Shown here: in pieces, positions 55,055-62,448 of the stretch
How the letters are laid out: each line of letters opens with the position of its first letter
How positions within the stretch are numbered: the first letter of the stretch is position 1
Assembly: GCA_937928385.1 (NCBI GenBank)
Contig: CALEZD010000079.1
Span: forward strand, 1 to 64,000
From: an uncultured Bacteroidota bacterium
Lineage (GTDB): Bacteria; Bacteroidota; Bacteroidia; Chitinophagales; Chitinophagaceae
Reading direction: 5' to 3'
Length of the DNA: 64,000 bases
Notes under the pieces: model-generated
Database searches by the model: none
What the model saw: only the letters and a program-made list of their open reading frames with translations
What the model was told of the DNA's origin: nothing
Program-made: the position numbers and the translations under genes

Positions 55055-55936
55055 CCCGCCGCGGCGGGGCAGGCTGTTGTGTATCGCCACAGGGGTATCA
55101 GCCTGAAGTTTTTCTGCCAAGCGGGGAAAAGACTGTACAGCCGGGGGCGGGGCTACGGTATCGCCGTCCTCCGTTTCTGCTTCTTCTTCCTGCGCACCCT
55201 CGCCGGCATAGTAGCCCGATTCTTCCAACTGCTCATCGGCAAATTTTTTCAGCTCGCGCCATTTCTCGTAATTACGCGTCTGCTCCTCTTCCATCCTTTT
55301 GATATCTTCATTTGTAGGCACATAGTCCAATACCCGCAGCCCCTTTTCTGCATATTCGCGGGCCATGTACGGGTTGTCACGTACTGTTTTTGCGCGCATG
55401 CCGGGGTTGTAGTCCGGGCCATAGCGCATCTCGTTATATTCTTCCAGTTCATTTACAAACTGCCTATAGGATGGGGTTTGGGATTTCGGCTTTTCGCCAA
55501 CCGGTTCATCACCAGGCTGCCCCTTGCGGCTGTACCAGTCGTTGGCCAGTTTGGTATCGGCCTCTATAGCGCGTATGATCATAAAGGGCGGCATATCAGT
55601 TTCCACCATTTCCAGCCTGTCTTTTACCCGGTAGTGTCTTTTTATTTTCACTTCACCCGCTATGATGGCCCGCAGTTGGCGGCGTTTCAGCAGCATGGTA
55701 GCATACTCCTGCTCTGCCAGCCGCTGTTCTTCTTCGTGGTAGCGGTTAACGGCTTCCTGCTGGGTGGCTGCGAGCCGCTCGCTGATGTATTGCCTGACAT
55801 CGGGGTGGTTGGCCAGCCTGCGGGCGGCAATTTTGAGCGCCTCGCCTGTGGCATGGGGGTAGGCAGCTTTGTAGGCTTGGTCTTTATCGCCCGAGAGGAG
55901 GTAATGGTGGGCGAAGAGTTCATGTTCTATTTTCAT
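55043..55936 (-). CDS. Orphan phage terminase small-subunit-like protein
   Basis: About 297 residues from the ATG at 55936, preferred to the frame's first ATG (56035) because the homologous-looking part begins there. Residues 1-50 (MKIEHELFAHHYLLSGDKDQ, YKAAYPHATGEALKIAARRLANHPDVRQYI) look like the helix-turn-helix of terminase small subunits, which bind the packaging site of phage DNA. The rest is charged and helical (coiled-coil stretches with EEEQRLAEQEY), then acidic and Pro-rich. No large terminase, portal or capsid gene is near. The last 17 or so residues come from repeat sequence. Confidence 0.55.
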   Translation of the reverse strand: MKIEHELFAHHYLLSGDKDQAYKAAYPHATGEALKIAARRLANHPDVRQYISERLAATQQEAVNRYHEEEQRLAEQEYATMLLKRRQLRAIIAGEVKIKRHYRVKDRLEMVETDMPPFMIIRAIEADTKLANDWYSRKGQPGDEPVGEKPKSQTPSYRQFVNELEEYNEMRYGPDYNPGMRAKTVRDNPYMAREYAEKGLRVLDYVPTNEDIKRMEEEQTRNYEKWRELKKFADEQLEESGYYAGEGAQEEEAETEDGDTVAPPPAVQSFPRLAEKLQADTPVAIHNSLPRRGGDTT

Positions 55937-56097
55937 AGTGATGGCTATTGCGGCCCATCCCGAGGGAAAGGCCGGGTTTTCCGATAATACAAATATAGCA
56001 ATTTTATACGAAATCAGCAATATTTGTGAATTCAAAATTCAAAACTCAAAATTCAAAAGAGGTGTTGTGTGTCCGGCGCGAAAGGCTCCCGGCCCCT

Positions 56098-56164
56098 CCA
56101 CTGGCGCCGGTCTTCCGAAGGGTGACCTGTGTCAGATTAAGTCACCCGGTCTGAGACCGGCATT
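56098..56164. repeat. REP-like palindromes before the RAYT gene
   Basis: Contains CCACTGGCGC (56098-56107), a stem GGTGAC (56121-56126)/GTCACC (56141-56146), and the near-perfect palindrome CCGGTCT-G-AGACCGG (56146-56160). The stretch 56101-56144 recurs at 59050-59093 with 41 of 44 bases the same. Confidence 0.75.
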
Positions 56165-56207
56165 ATTTGTTTGTCAGCTTAATAATATATTCGTTGAAAA
56201 ATAGCAT

Positions 56208-56759
56208 ATGTCAGGCAGGTACAAAGTCAGGGAGAGTTTCAAGCCTCATTTCGTTACGAGTACAGTAGTGGGTTGGGCGGACGCAATCAGCAGGCCGGAA
56301 TACAAAGACATCATACTGGATAGCCTGCGTTATTGCCGTCAGCATAAAAACCTGTTGATACATGCCTGGGTAATTATGAATAACCATATTCACCTGATAG
56401 TAAGTGCAGCCAATGATGCGGACCTACCGGATATTATCCGGGATTTTAAGAAATACACCAGCGGCAGGTTGATTGAAGCCATTTCATCCAACACGACTGA
56501 AAGCAGGAAGAAATGGTTGCTGAATATGTTTTTGTTTGCAGGGAAAGGTAATCATGATAATGAGCGCTACCAGTTTTGGCAAAAAGATTATCATCCGATT
56601 GAATTGAGCAATGATACTTTATTCCAGCAGAGGTTGGACTATCTGCATGAAAACCCGGTGCGTGCGGGTATAGTGCGTGAGCCGCAACATTATTTGTATA
56701 GCAGCGCTATAGACTACTATGAACAGAAGCCGGGCTTACTTGCCCTGGATATGTTTTAG
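56208..56759 (+). CDS. REP-associated tyrosine transposase (RAYT, Y1/IS200-like)
   Basis: 183 residues, the usual RAYT size. The HUH nuclease motif is HIHLIVSA in WVIMNNHIHLIV (His-hydrophobic-His), and the catalytic Tyr region lies in the late RLDYLHENPVRAGIVREPQHYLYSSA. RAYTs nick single-stranded palindromic (REP) sequences and are normally vertically kept single-copy genes. Here mirrored palindromes lie on both sides: CCACTGGCGC/CCGGTCTGAGACCGG before and CCGGTCAGAGACCGG/GCGCCAGTGG after. Confidence 0.92.
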   Translation: MSGRYKVRESFKPHFVTSTVVGWADAISRPEYKDIILDSLRYCRQHKNLLIHAWVIMNNHIHLIVSAANDADLPDIIRDFKKYTSGRLIEAISSNTTESRKKWLLNMFLFAGKGNHDNERYQFWQKDYHPIELSNDTLFQQRLDYLHENPVRAGIVREPQHYLYSSAIDYYEQKPGLLALDMF

Positions 56760-57150
56760 TGCTTTCATCTGCTTTTGGTACTCTGAATGCCGGTCAGAGA
56801 CCGGGTAAACTAGCAGACACGGATGCCCGCCCGGATGAACCCCGCCAGAATGAACTTGTCGGGCTGGCGTTCGGACGGGCCCTGCTGAACATCCGCGCCA
56901 GTGGGGAAACCATGACAATTAGATTAGCGACCAATTAAATTTTAGCCACACACTGTAATATCTATAATTTGTAAGGTGTACATTTTCAATACCTGTAATT
57001 TTTATGAAAAAAGTAAACGAGAAAAACACCCCCCTTTTGTAAGGATAATGTTTTATAACATTGTTTACAAGTTTGAAGAACCGGTTCAACATTTGTATGC
57101 GTTAGCTGAAAAGCAGAAATAGAGTAGGCATTAACCATAAATTTTAAAAT
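56760..57150. other. Intergenic region with large imperfect hairpin
   Basis: 391 bases. The first 150 hold the right-hand palindromes of the RAYT and a long imperfect hairpin at 56820-56895; the remainder (56910-57150) is AT-rich, presumably carrying the promoter of the small secreted protein. No gene seen. Confidence 0.6.
56786..56904. repeat. REP-like palindromes and long hairpin after the RAYT gene
   Basis: CCGGTC-AGA-GACCGG at 56790-56804 mirrors the upstream palindrome (17 of 19 bases with flanks). From 56820, CGGATG, GCCCG and GCCAG pair with CTGGC, CGGGC and CATCCG up to 56895. GCGCCAGTGG (56895-56904) is the exact complement of 56098-56107. Confidence 0.7.
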
Positions 57151-57507
57151 ATGAAAAAAATTATTATGGCAGCATCTTTGCTTGCCTTAATACTTAGCAC
57201 CAATGTTACTTATGCTAAGGAAATACGATATCAATCCAAGACGTCATATACTAATAGGAATTTTGAAACTGTTGAGGCAACTGACGATAAACCACCAGGT
57301 GCCAGATGCCCGGATGTGCCAGGCACTTGCTCAATAACTGTTATTATCTACGATGACTTTACCGGCGATATTGAGATGGAAGCAATGGTTATACCATTTA
57401 ATGACCCTAATCCAAATCCAACTCAAGAATCAACTGATGCTATCCTTAACGATATTTGTATGATCGTTGAAAGCAATGGTGTCATTTATAATGACTATCA
57501 ACCTTAA
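57151..57507 (+). CDS. Small secreted protein, unknown
   Basis: 118 residues with a clear signal peptide (MKKIIMAASLLALILSTNVTYAK). The mature part contains PPGARCPDVPGTCSITVII with two close cysteines, then an acidic Pro/Asn-rich stretch (PFNDPNPNPTQE), and a third Cys (DICMIVE). No family recognised. Followed by a strong hairpin. Confidence 0.6.
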   Translation: MKKIIMAASLLALILSTNVTYAKEIRYQSKTSYTNRNFETVEATDDKPPGARCPDVPGTCSITVIIYDDFTGDIEMEAMVIPFNDPNPNPTQESTDAILNDICMIVESNGVIYNDYQP

Positions 57508-57552
57508 TAAATACATCTATAATGTGCGTTAATGGCATATAGTTAAAATGAT

Positions 57553-57582
57553 CAGGCTGCCTTGATATTCTAAGGCAGCCTG
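57553..57582. terminator. Terminator-like hairpin
   Basis: Perfect 11-bp stem, CAGGCTGCCTT (57553-57563) and AAGGCAGCCTG (57572-57582), 8-base loop, between the genes at 57151 and 57605. The U tract is poor (TATCGTTAAT), but the position after a stop codon fits a terminator or attenuator. Confidence 0.7.
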
Positions 57583-57604
57583 TATCGTTAATAGTTATAA
57601 TAAA

Positions 57605-59038
57605 ATGAAAGTAGTTACATTATTTTTTGTCGCAATCCTAATTTTTACTAATCAAAGTCTGGCACAATGCTTCGTACTAAAAGCAAATATGCGTGATTGT
57701 GCATTATGCGTTGTGGGTATCTCTAGTTTCAATCCTGTAAAAACAGGGTTACCCGCTTTTGCGATTTTCAATGAATCAAACAGAGAAGATAGTGCTGATA
57801 TTGAATATGCCGGTAAGTTTTCTGAACGCGGTATAAAACTTCTGTTCAACGATAACTGGAATGATAAATTAAATTGCGACAACAGCTTGTCATGTGTTTT
57901 TGGGCTAAATAAAGAGGGTAAAGCAGTTTACAAATCATCACTAAAATCAATAGACTCTGCACAGCTTAGCACTTTCCTGTCAAACAATGCGGCAGAAAAA
58001 AGTGCACATAGTAAGCAGAGAGATTCGTTTTTATATACAAACAATGATTTTGGCACAATCAAGATCCTTAATGCCGTAGATAAGCAGTTGATAAATACCA
58101 TAAGTTTCGCCGATTTCGACCTTCAATTGCTGGCCAACAAAATGCATGGGGTAGAAAAGCAAAGGTTTGAAAAATATGGTACCATAATTAACAAAAGAAC
58201 TAGTGCCCTCTTGGGGAAATTTCAGAACTTCAGAGTTGACAATATGGGGAACTTATACGTAAAGATATTATTTCATAATACCATGGATAGCCTTACCGCT
58301 AATATTACAGATGAGCACGCTATTGCCCATTACGATGCCAGGGGTAATTACAAAGATGTTTACCTAATAGAAGTACCCGAAACTGTTTCTTTTCATGACT
58401 ATGATTTTTTACAGGCTAATGAAGATACGCTGTATGCGCTGACTTACGACCGTACTAAGCATAGAGAGCCTGAAAAGCCAATGAGCGAAATCAATTTTAT
58501 TGGCCGCTATGTGAAAAATAGCGGAAATTACCGGTTCTCCGGTTTTGTGCAGTTTAAAATGCCGTATATATATCAATTGAAATTTGGGTATTCTTATTTA
58601 GGTTCCGGAATTTCCACATATCCATTATTTGTCTCTAAATTCTCTAATTCAGTTTATAACATAGAAACAAATAAATCGGTATTGATTATTGATAGTGCAC
58701 AATACATTGCAGGTATAGATACATCATCCTTTAACCCTGAAAAATCTATTGAAACACATGAAAAACTCGATGTACGTGGTATAAAGCCAGTGTATGATAA
58801 GTCTGATTTATATGCTATGCCTTATTTATACGACGGCAGACTTTATATTAATTATTACACAGCCAACCTGGAAAAAAAACATACCTATCATTGGGGAGAG
58901 GCTACTATAGGGGGCAAACCAATTGTTTCTGCGGCTATAAAAGATGGACAGGATGTCTTTTCTGTAATTTATGCTGATAAACATAAAACATGGAAATCCG
59001 TCGCAATCCCGATGAGTCTTTTCTATCCCGGGACATAA
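57605..59038 (+). CDS. Secreted protein of unknown function
   Basis: 477 residues. Signal peptide MKVVTLFFVAILIFTNQSLAQ. After it comes CFVLKANMRDCALCVVG with three cysteines in 15 residues, then a mainly beta-strand protein (FRVDNMGNLYVKILFHNTM, GIKPVYDKSDLYAMPYLYDGRLYINYYTANL) suggestive of a propeller or sandwich. No family recognised. Lies in the repeat-rich island, 98 bases after the small secreted protein; the two could be functionally linked. Confidence 0.6.
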   Translation: MKVVTLFFVAILIFTNQSLAQCFVLKANMRDCALCVVGISSFNPVKTGLPAFAIFNESNREDSADIEYAGKFSERGIKLLFNDNWNDKLNCDNSLSCVFGLNKEGKAVYKSSLKSIDSAQLSTFLSNNAAEKSAHSKQRDSFLYTNNDFGTIKILNAVDKQLINTISFADFDLQLLANKMHGVEKQRFEKYGTIINKRTSALLGKFQNFRVDNMGNLYVKILFHNTMDSLTANITDEHAIAHYDARGNYKDVYLIEVPETVSFHDYDFLQANEDTLYALTYDRTKHREPEKPMSEINFIGRYVKNSGNYRFSGFVQFKMPYIYQLKFGYSYLGSGISTYPLFVSKFSNSVYNIETNKSVLIIDSAQYIAGIDTSSFNPEKSIETHEKLDVRGIKPVYDKSDLYAMPYLYDGRLYINYYTANLEKKHTYHWGEATIGGKPIVSAAIKDGQDVFSVIYADKHKTWKSVAIPMSLFYPGT

Positions 59039-59049
59039 TAAGACCTTTT

Positions 59050-59093
59050 CTGGCGCCGGTCTTCCAATGGGTGACCTGTGTCAGATCAAGTCA
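59050..59093. repeat. Second copy of the RAYT-associated repeat
   Basis: CTGGCGCCGGTCTTCC... to AAGTCA, 41 of 44 bases as at 56101-56144, same orientation. It lies 12 bases after the unknown secreted gene's stop and runs into the interspersed repeat. Confidence 0.75.
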
Positions 59094-59120
59094 TCTGCAC
59101 CGAAGCCCAGCCTCTTTCTC

Positions 59121-59275
59121 CCGTCACTACGAGGCACGAAGCAGTCTCGCCAAATGAGGAGTGGGTTCGGTGTTACGCGAGATTATCTCGTTCATTATAT
59201 CTTGTCATTTGCCTCAATGATTGCTTCGCAGTTGCTTCCGCCATAACGCAACGGGCGTTACTATGTCGCAATGAC
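59121..59275. repeat. Interspersed palindromic (MITE-like) repeat
   Basis: One end reads GTCACTACGAGGCACGAAGC, the other, read in reverse complement, GTCATTGCGACATAGTAACG...GGAAGCAACTGCGAAGCAAT. GTCATTGCGAGG-x-ACGAAGC ends are typical of widespread non-coding inverted-repeat elements. The inside is not coding. Followed by a CCCCG/CGGGG hairpin (59276-59293). Confidence 0.6.
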
Positions 59276-59327
59276 CCCGCCTTGACGGACGGGGCAGGCA
59301 GCTAGTAGGAAATGCCTACTCTATATA

Positions 59328-60470
59328 TCAAGGCCTGTAGCTACTGGGGATATTCACCACACGGTCTTCCAGCCATTCTGAATTACTCAAATCGCTGCAC
59401 TGGCAGTGGCTGAACATGGGGAGTTTATTCATCAGCCGCCATATAGGGCGTGTCATTACGCCGCTGTTGTTGGTTGCTTCAAGGAAGGCGTTTCTTTCCT
59501 CAAGGTTATTCAATACTACACAGTTGAGCCAGTAGTTGGCAATGCTGCCGGGTTGCTCAGTAACAAACCCGATATCCGTATTTGAAAAGTATTGACGGTA
59601 TGATTCTGCAAGGTTGCGTTTATTGGCCAATATATTTTCCAGTTGTTCCAGTTGCGCGCAGGCCAGTGCTGCATTCAGGTTAGGCATCCGGAAGTTGTAG
59701 CCTATTTCATCATGCACAAACTCCCAGGGGTGGGGCACCTTTGCGGTGGTAGATATATGTTTGGCGTGTTTGGCCAGCGCTTCATCATTAGTAACAATAG
59801 CTCCGCCACCGCCGCAGGTAACTGTTTTATTACCGTTAAAACTGAACGTGCCTAATTTACCGAAGGTGCCGGTATGTATGCCTTGGTAATAGCTACCCAG
59901 CGATTCTGCTGCATCTTCTACCAGTACTATATGCCAGCGTTCGCATATTGTCACCAGTTCATCAATACGGGCAGGAAAACCGAATGTATGCATGGGTATG
60001 CAGGCGGCTATTTTTCTGCCGGTTGTTTTGTTGTAAGCCGCACCGTCTTTTACTACCGCATGTTCCTGCAGAAATTGTTCCAGCGCATCGGGCGACATGC
60101 CCATGGTATCCCTGTCCACATCAATAAATACAGGTATAGCGTTGCTGTGTACTATAGCATTGGCAGTGGCCACAAAAGTGAGCGGCTGTGTTATTACTTC
60201 ATCTCCGGCCTTTACGCCCGCTACCACCAGCGATAGTTGTAAAGCAACAGTGCCATTGGTAGTGGCTACCGCATATTTGGCGCCGGTTATTTCGGCCATC
60301 ATTTCTTCAAAACGATTGACATAAGCCCCAACTGAAGACACAAAAGTGGAATCAATAGTATCTGCCAGGTACTTTTTTTCGTTACCGCCAAAGTATGGGG
60401 CATGCAACGGTACAAAGCCTTCAGGGGCATTGAATACCTCCCTGATGTATTGAATAACGGGACTAAACAT
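59328..60470 (-). CDS. legC: LegC-family sugar aminotransferase
   Basis: 380 residues. The start FVPLHAPYFGGNEKKYLADTIDSTFVSSVGAYVNRFE and TGAKYAVATTNGTVALQLSLVVAGV is the LegC wording; PLP motifs LVEDAAESLGSYY and FSFNGNKTVTCGGGGAIV (catalytic Lys). LegC puts the 4-amino group on a keto-deoxy nucleotide sugar on the way to legionaminic acid. Its start overlaps the SDR gene by 8 bases. LegB, LegI, LegG/H and LegF are not in this window. Confidence 0.9.
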   Translation of the reverse strand: MFSPVIQYIREVFNAPEGFVPLHAPYFGGNEKKYLADTIDSTFVSSVGAYVNRFEEMMAEITGAKYAVATTNGTVALQLSLVVAGVKAGDEVITQPLTFVATANAIVHSNAIPVFIDVDRDTMGMSPDALEQFLQEHAVVKDGAAYNKTTGRKIAACIPMHTFGFPARIDELVTICERWHIVLVEDAAESLGSYYQGIHTGTFGKLGTFSFNGNKTVTCGGGGAIVTNDEALAKHAKHISTTAKVPHPWEFVHDEIGYNFRMPNLNAALACAQLEQLENILANKRNLAESYRQYFSNTDIGFVTEQPGSIANYWLNCVVLNNLEERNAFLEATNNSGVMTRPIWRLMNKLPMFSHCQCSDLSNSEWLEDRVVNIPSSYRP

Positions 60471-61440
60471 TTTTATACTTGCTGTCGTCAGGGTTCAGAA
60501 TAAAGCCGGCGTCCAGCACTTCCTTTATTTGCCTGATGCCATCAGGAACTGTGAACATCAGTTCAAAGCCCAGTTTTTCCTTGATTTTTGAAAAATTAAC
60601 CCTGTAATCGCGTGGGTCTTCATTTTTAGATACATACTTCACTTTAGCACCGGGTATCTGTTTTATGATTTCATCCACTATCATTTGCTTCTGATAGTTT
60701 TCTGCTGTATCACCTACATTAAATACATCAAAGGCTACCTTTTCTTCGGGCGACTCGATTACTTTTACTACCGAACGGGCCAGGTCGTACACATGGCAAT
60801 ACGGCCTCCAGAATTGCTCGCCAAATACCACCAGTTCCCTGCCCAGTGCCAGCTCTTTGGTAAACTCATTCACCGTCAGGTCGAACCTTGGCCGTAATGA
60901 TAAACCGTATACCGTGGAGAAACGCAGGCAGGTAGGTTTGCAGGTGTTGGTTTTTGGTTGCGATAATAAATATTGTTCGGTGGCTACTTTTGTTTCAGCA
61001 TACAAGGATACGGGTGCCAGTGCAGAATCTTCGTGTACAAAAGCTTCCGGGTCGTCCATCTTACCATAGTTGCTACAGGTAGAGGCGAATATGAATTTCT
61101 TCACGCCCTTTTCATTAGCTACATCGTACAGCAGTTTGCTACCTTCCAGATTGGTGCTTTTTGATAATTCAGGGTCCTGGGCACATGCCGGGTCGCCCAC
61201 TATGGCTGCCAGGTGCGCCACACAGTCCATGCCTGCTACCGCCTTTTCTACATCAGCCCTATTGCGGACATCCCCTTTTATAAATTCAAAATTCGGGTAG
61301 TTAAACATATCGATGATGGGTTCTCCTCCATACATCAAGCTGTCCATTACACGTACATGGTATCCCTTCTCTAATAACTGCCGGGTTAATACAGAACCTA
61401 TATAACCTGCACCTCCGGTAACTAAAACTTTTTCAGACAT
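60463..61440 (-). CDS. NAD-dependent epimerase/dehydratase (SDR)
   Basis: 325 residues. Rossmann motif VLVTGGAGYIGSVLTRQLL, VAHLAAIVGDPACAQD, FASTCSNYGKM and the YxxxK pair in LYAETKVATEQY, all as in extended SDRs. Usually found beside LegC-type aminotransferases and CBS/nucleotidyltransferases in surface-glycan cassettes. Exact reaction unknown. Confidence 0.85.
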   Translation of the reverse strand: MSEKVLVTGGAGYIGSVLTRQLLEKGYHVRVMDSLMYGGEPIIDMFNYPNFEFIKGDVRNRADVEKAVAGMDCVAHLAAIVGDPACAQDPELSKSTNLEGSKLLYDVANEKGVKKFIFASTCSNYGKMDDPEAFVHEDSALAPVSLYAETKVATEQYLLSQPKTNTCKPTCLRFSTVYGLSLRPRFDLTVNEFTKELALGRELVVFGEQFWRPYCHVYDLARSVVKVIESPEEKVAFDVFNVGDTAENYQKQMIVDEIIKQIPGAKVKYVSKNEDPRDYRVNFSKIKEKLGFELMFTVPDGIRQIKEVLDAGFILNPDDSKYKNV

Positions 61441-61548
61441 AAATATTATTTCACGTGTTGATAAGCGCGTAAATATATATCATAAAGTTTAGGCTTAGCC
61501 TATGGACTAAGGCTATTGACTATCAATAACTTCCGCTTAACGGTTAGA

Positions 61549-62325
61549 TTAAAATTGAATTAAAGGGTTCCTCAGGGGTTTGCTTTGCAACAGGGCCATT
61601 ATATCCTCTTTCCGGGTGATGTTTTGCACCACTTCCGTATGCCTCAGGTTATGCATATCCGTTCCCACATAATCATACATCCCCATCGCAAACAGTTTTT
61701 CGGCCACCTGTTTCACCGGTTTGCCGTAATAACCCATGAGTGAATTGATATTCATTTGCAGATAACAGCCCCTGTTTTTCAATTCTTCGTACTTGTCCAG
61801 GTCATGGTGATAGTACATATACCTTTCAGGATGCGCCATGATAGGTTGGTACCCTCTTGAGGTAAGCCTGAATATAATTTCACCAAGTTGTATAGGCTCA
61901 AACATGAATGATATTTCCACCAGTACCTCGTTCTTCCATACGGTAAGCAGTTGTTCCGTATCCAGCAGTTGCAGGAAGTAATCATCTATATAATATTCTG
62001 CCGCCGCGTGTATGGGCATATCTATGCCACGTTCGGTAAGCGCGCTTTTTACTTCGGCAAGTTGATTAAGTATGATTGCGGGTGTATTAGGGTAATTATC
62101 TACTTTGATATGCGGGGTGGTTACTATGCGTTTATACCCCAGTTGCTTCATCTGTGTGATTAGTTCTATGCTTTCTTCCATGGTCTGTGCACCATCGTCT
62201 ATGCCGGGCAAAAAATGAGAGTGCATATCGGCTCCCAGGAAAGACATGTCGTGTACAAGCGGCTGTCCGTTATAAGCCACTTCAATTTTTTCCTTTTTTT
62301 TCGAGCCAAACAATCTTGAAAACAT
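61549..62325 (-). CDS. PHP-type tyrosine-protein phosphatase (CpsB/YwqE family)
   Basis: About 258 residues; I start at the ATG at 62325 (MFSRLFGSKKKEK) rather than 62334. PHP metal motifs: DMHSHFLPGIDDGAQTMEESI, TTPHIKVDNYPNTP, MAHPERYMYYHHDL and YVGTDMHNLRH. Such manganese-dependent enzymes remove phosphate from the tyrosine cluster of BY-kinases such as the Wzc-like protein at 49159-51543. Monocistronic, divergent from the flippase at 62449. Confidence 0.93.
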   Translation of the reverse strand: MFSRLFGSKKKEKIEVAYNGQPLVHDMSFLGADMHSHFLPGIDDGAQTMEESIELITQMKQLGYKRIVTTPHIKVDNYPNTPAIILNQLAEVKSALTERGIDMPIHAAAEYYIDDYFLQLLDTEQLLTVWKNEVLVEISFMFEPIQLGEIIFRLTSRGYQPIMAHPERYMYYHHDLDKYEELKNRGCYLQMNINSLMGYYGKPVKQVAEKLFAMGMYDYVGTDMHNLRHTEVVQNITRKEDIMALLQSKPLRNPLIQF

Positions 62326-62414
62326 ATAAAGCAATGCAGTTTTTGCCGGTATAAAAGTACATTATAGCTATAACAAAAGCGATGGGGCAGACCAGATTAC
62401 CATAATCTTCACAA

Positions 62415-62442
62415 TTGTATATCTTACCATATATTACATTTG
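62415..62442 (+). promoter_or_regulatory. Candidate promoter, possibly giving a leaderless transcript
   Basis: TACATTTG (62435-62442) fits TAnnTTTG and TTG (62415-62417) lies 17 bases before, slightly short. The start would fall at about 62446-62449, at the ATG itself. Confidence 0.35.
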
Positions 62443-62448
62443 CACTTT

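Noticed and set aside
55007..55987. 326-codon plus-strand frame opposite the terminase-like gene
   Set aside because: Its translation is rich in Phe/Leu/His runs typical of an antisense frame, while the minus-strand frame has recognisable terminase-like helix-turn-helix wording and charged helices.
56029..56059. Tandem AATTCAAAA-type units
   Set aside because: Simple AT-rich repeat without further structure; not reported as a feature.
59078..59305. 75-codon plus-strand frame
   Set aside because: It is entirely within the repeat copy and interspersed palindromic repeat, so it is repeat DNA and not a gene.
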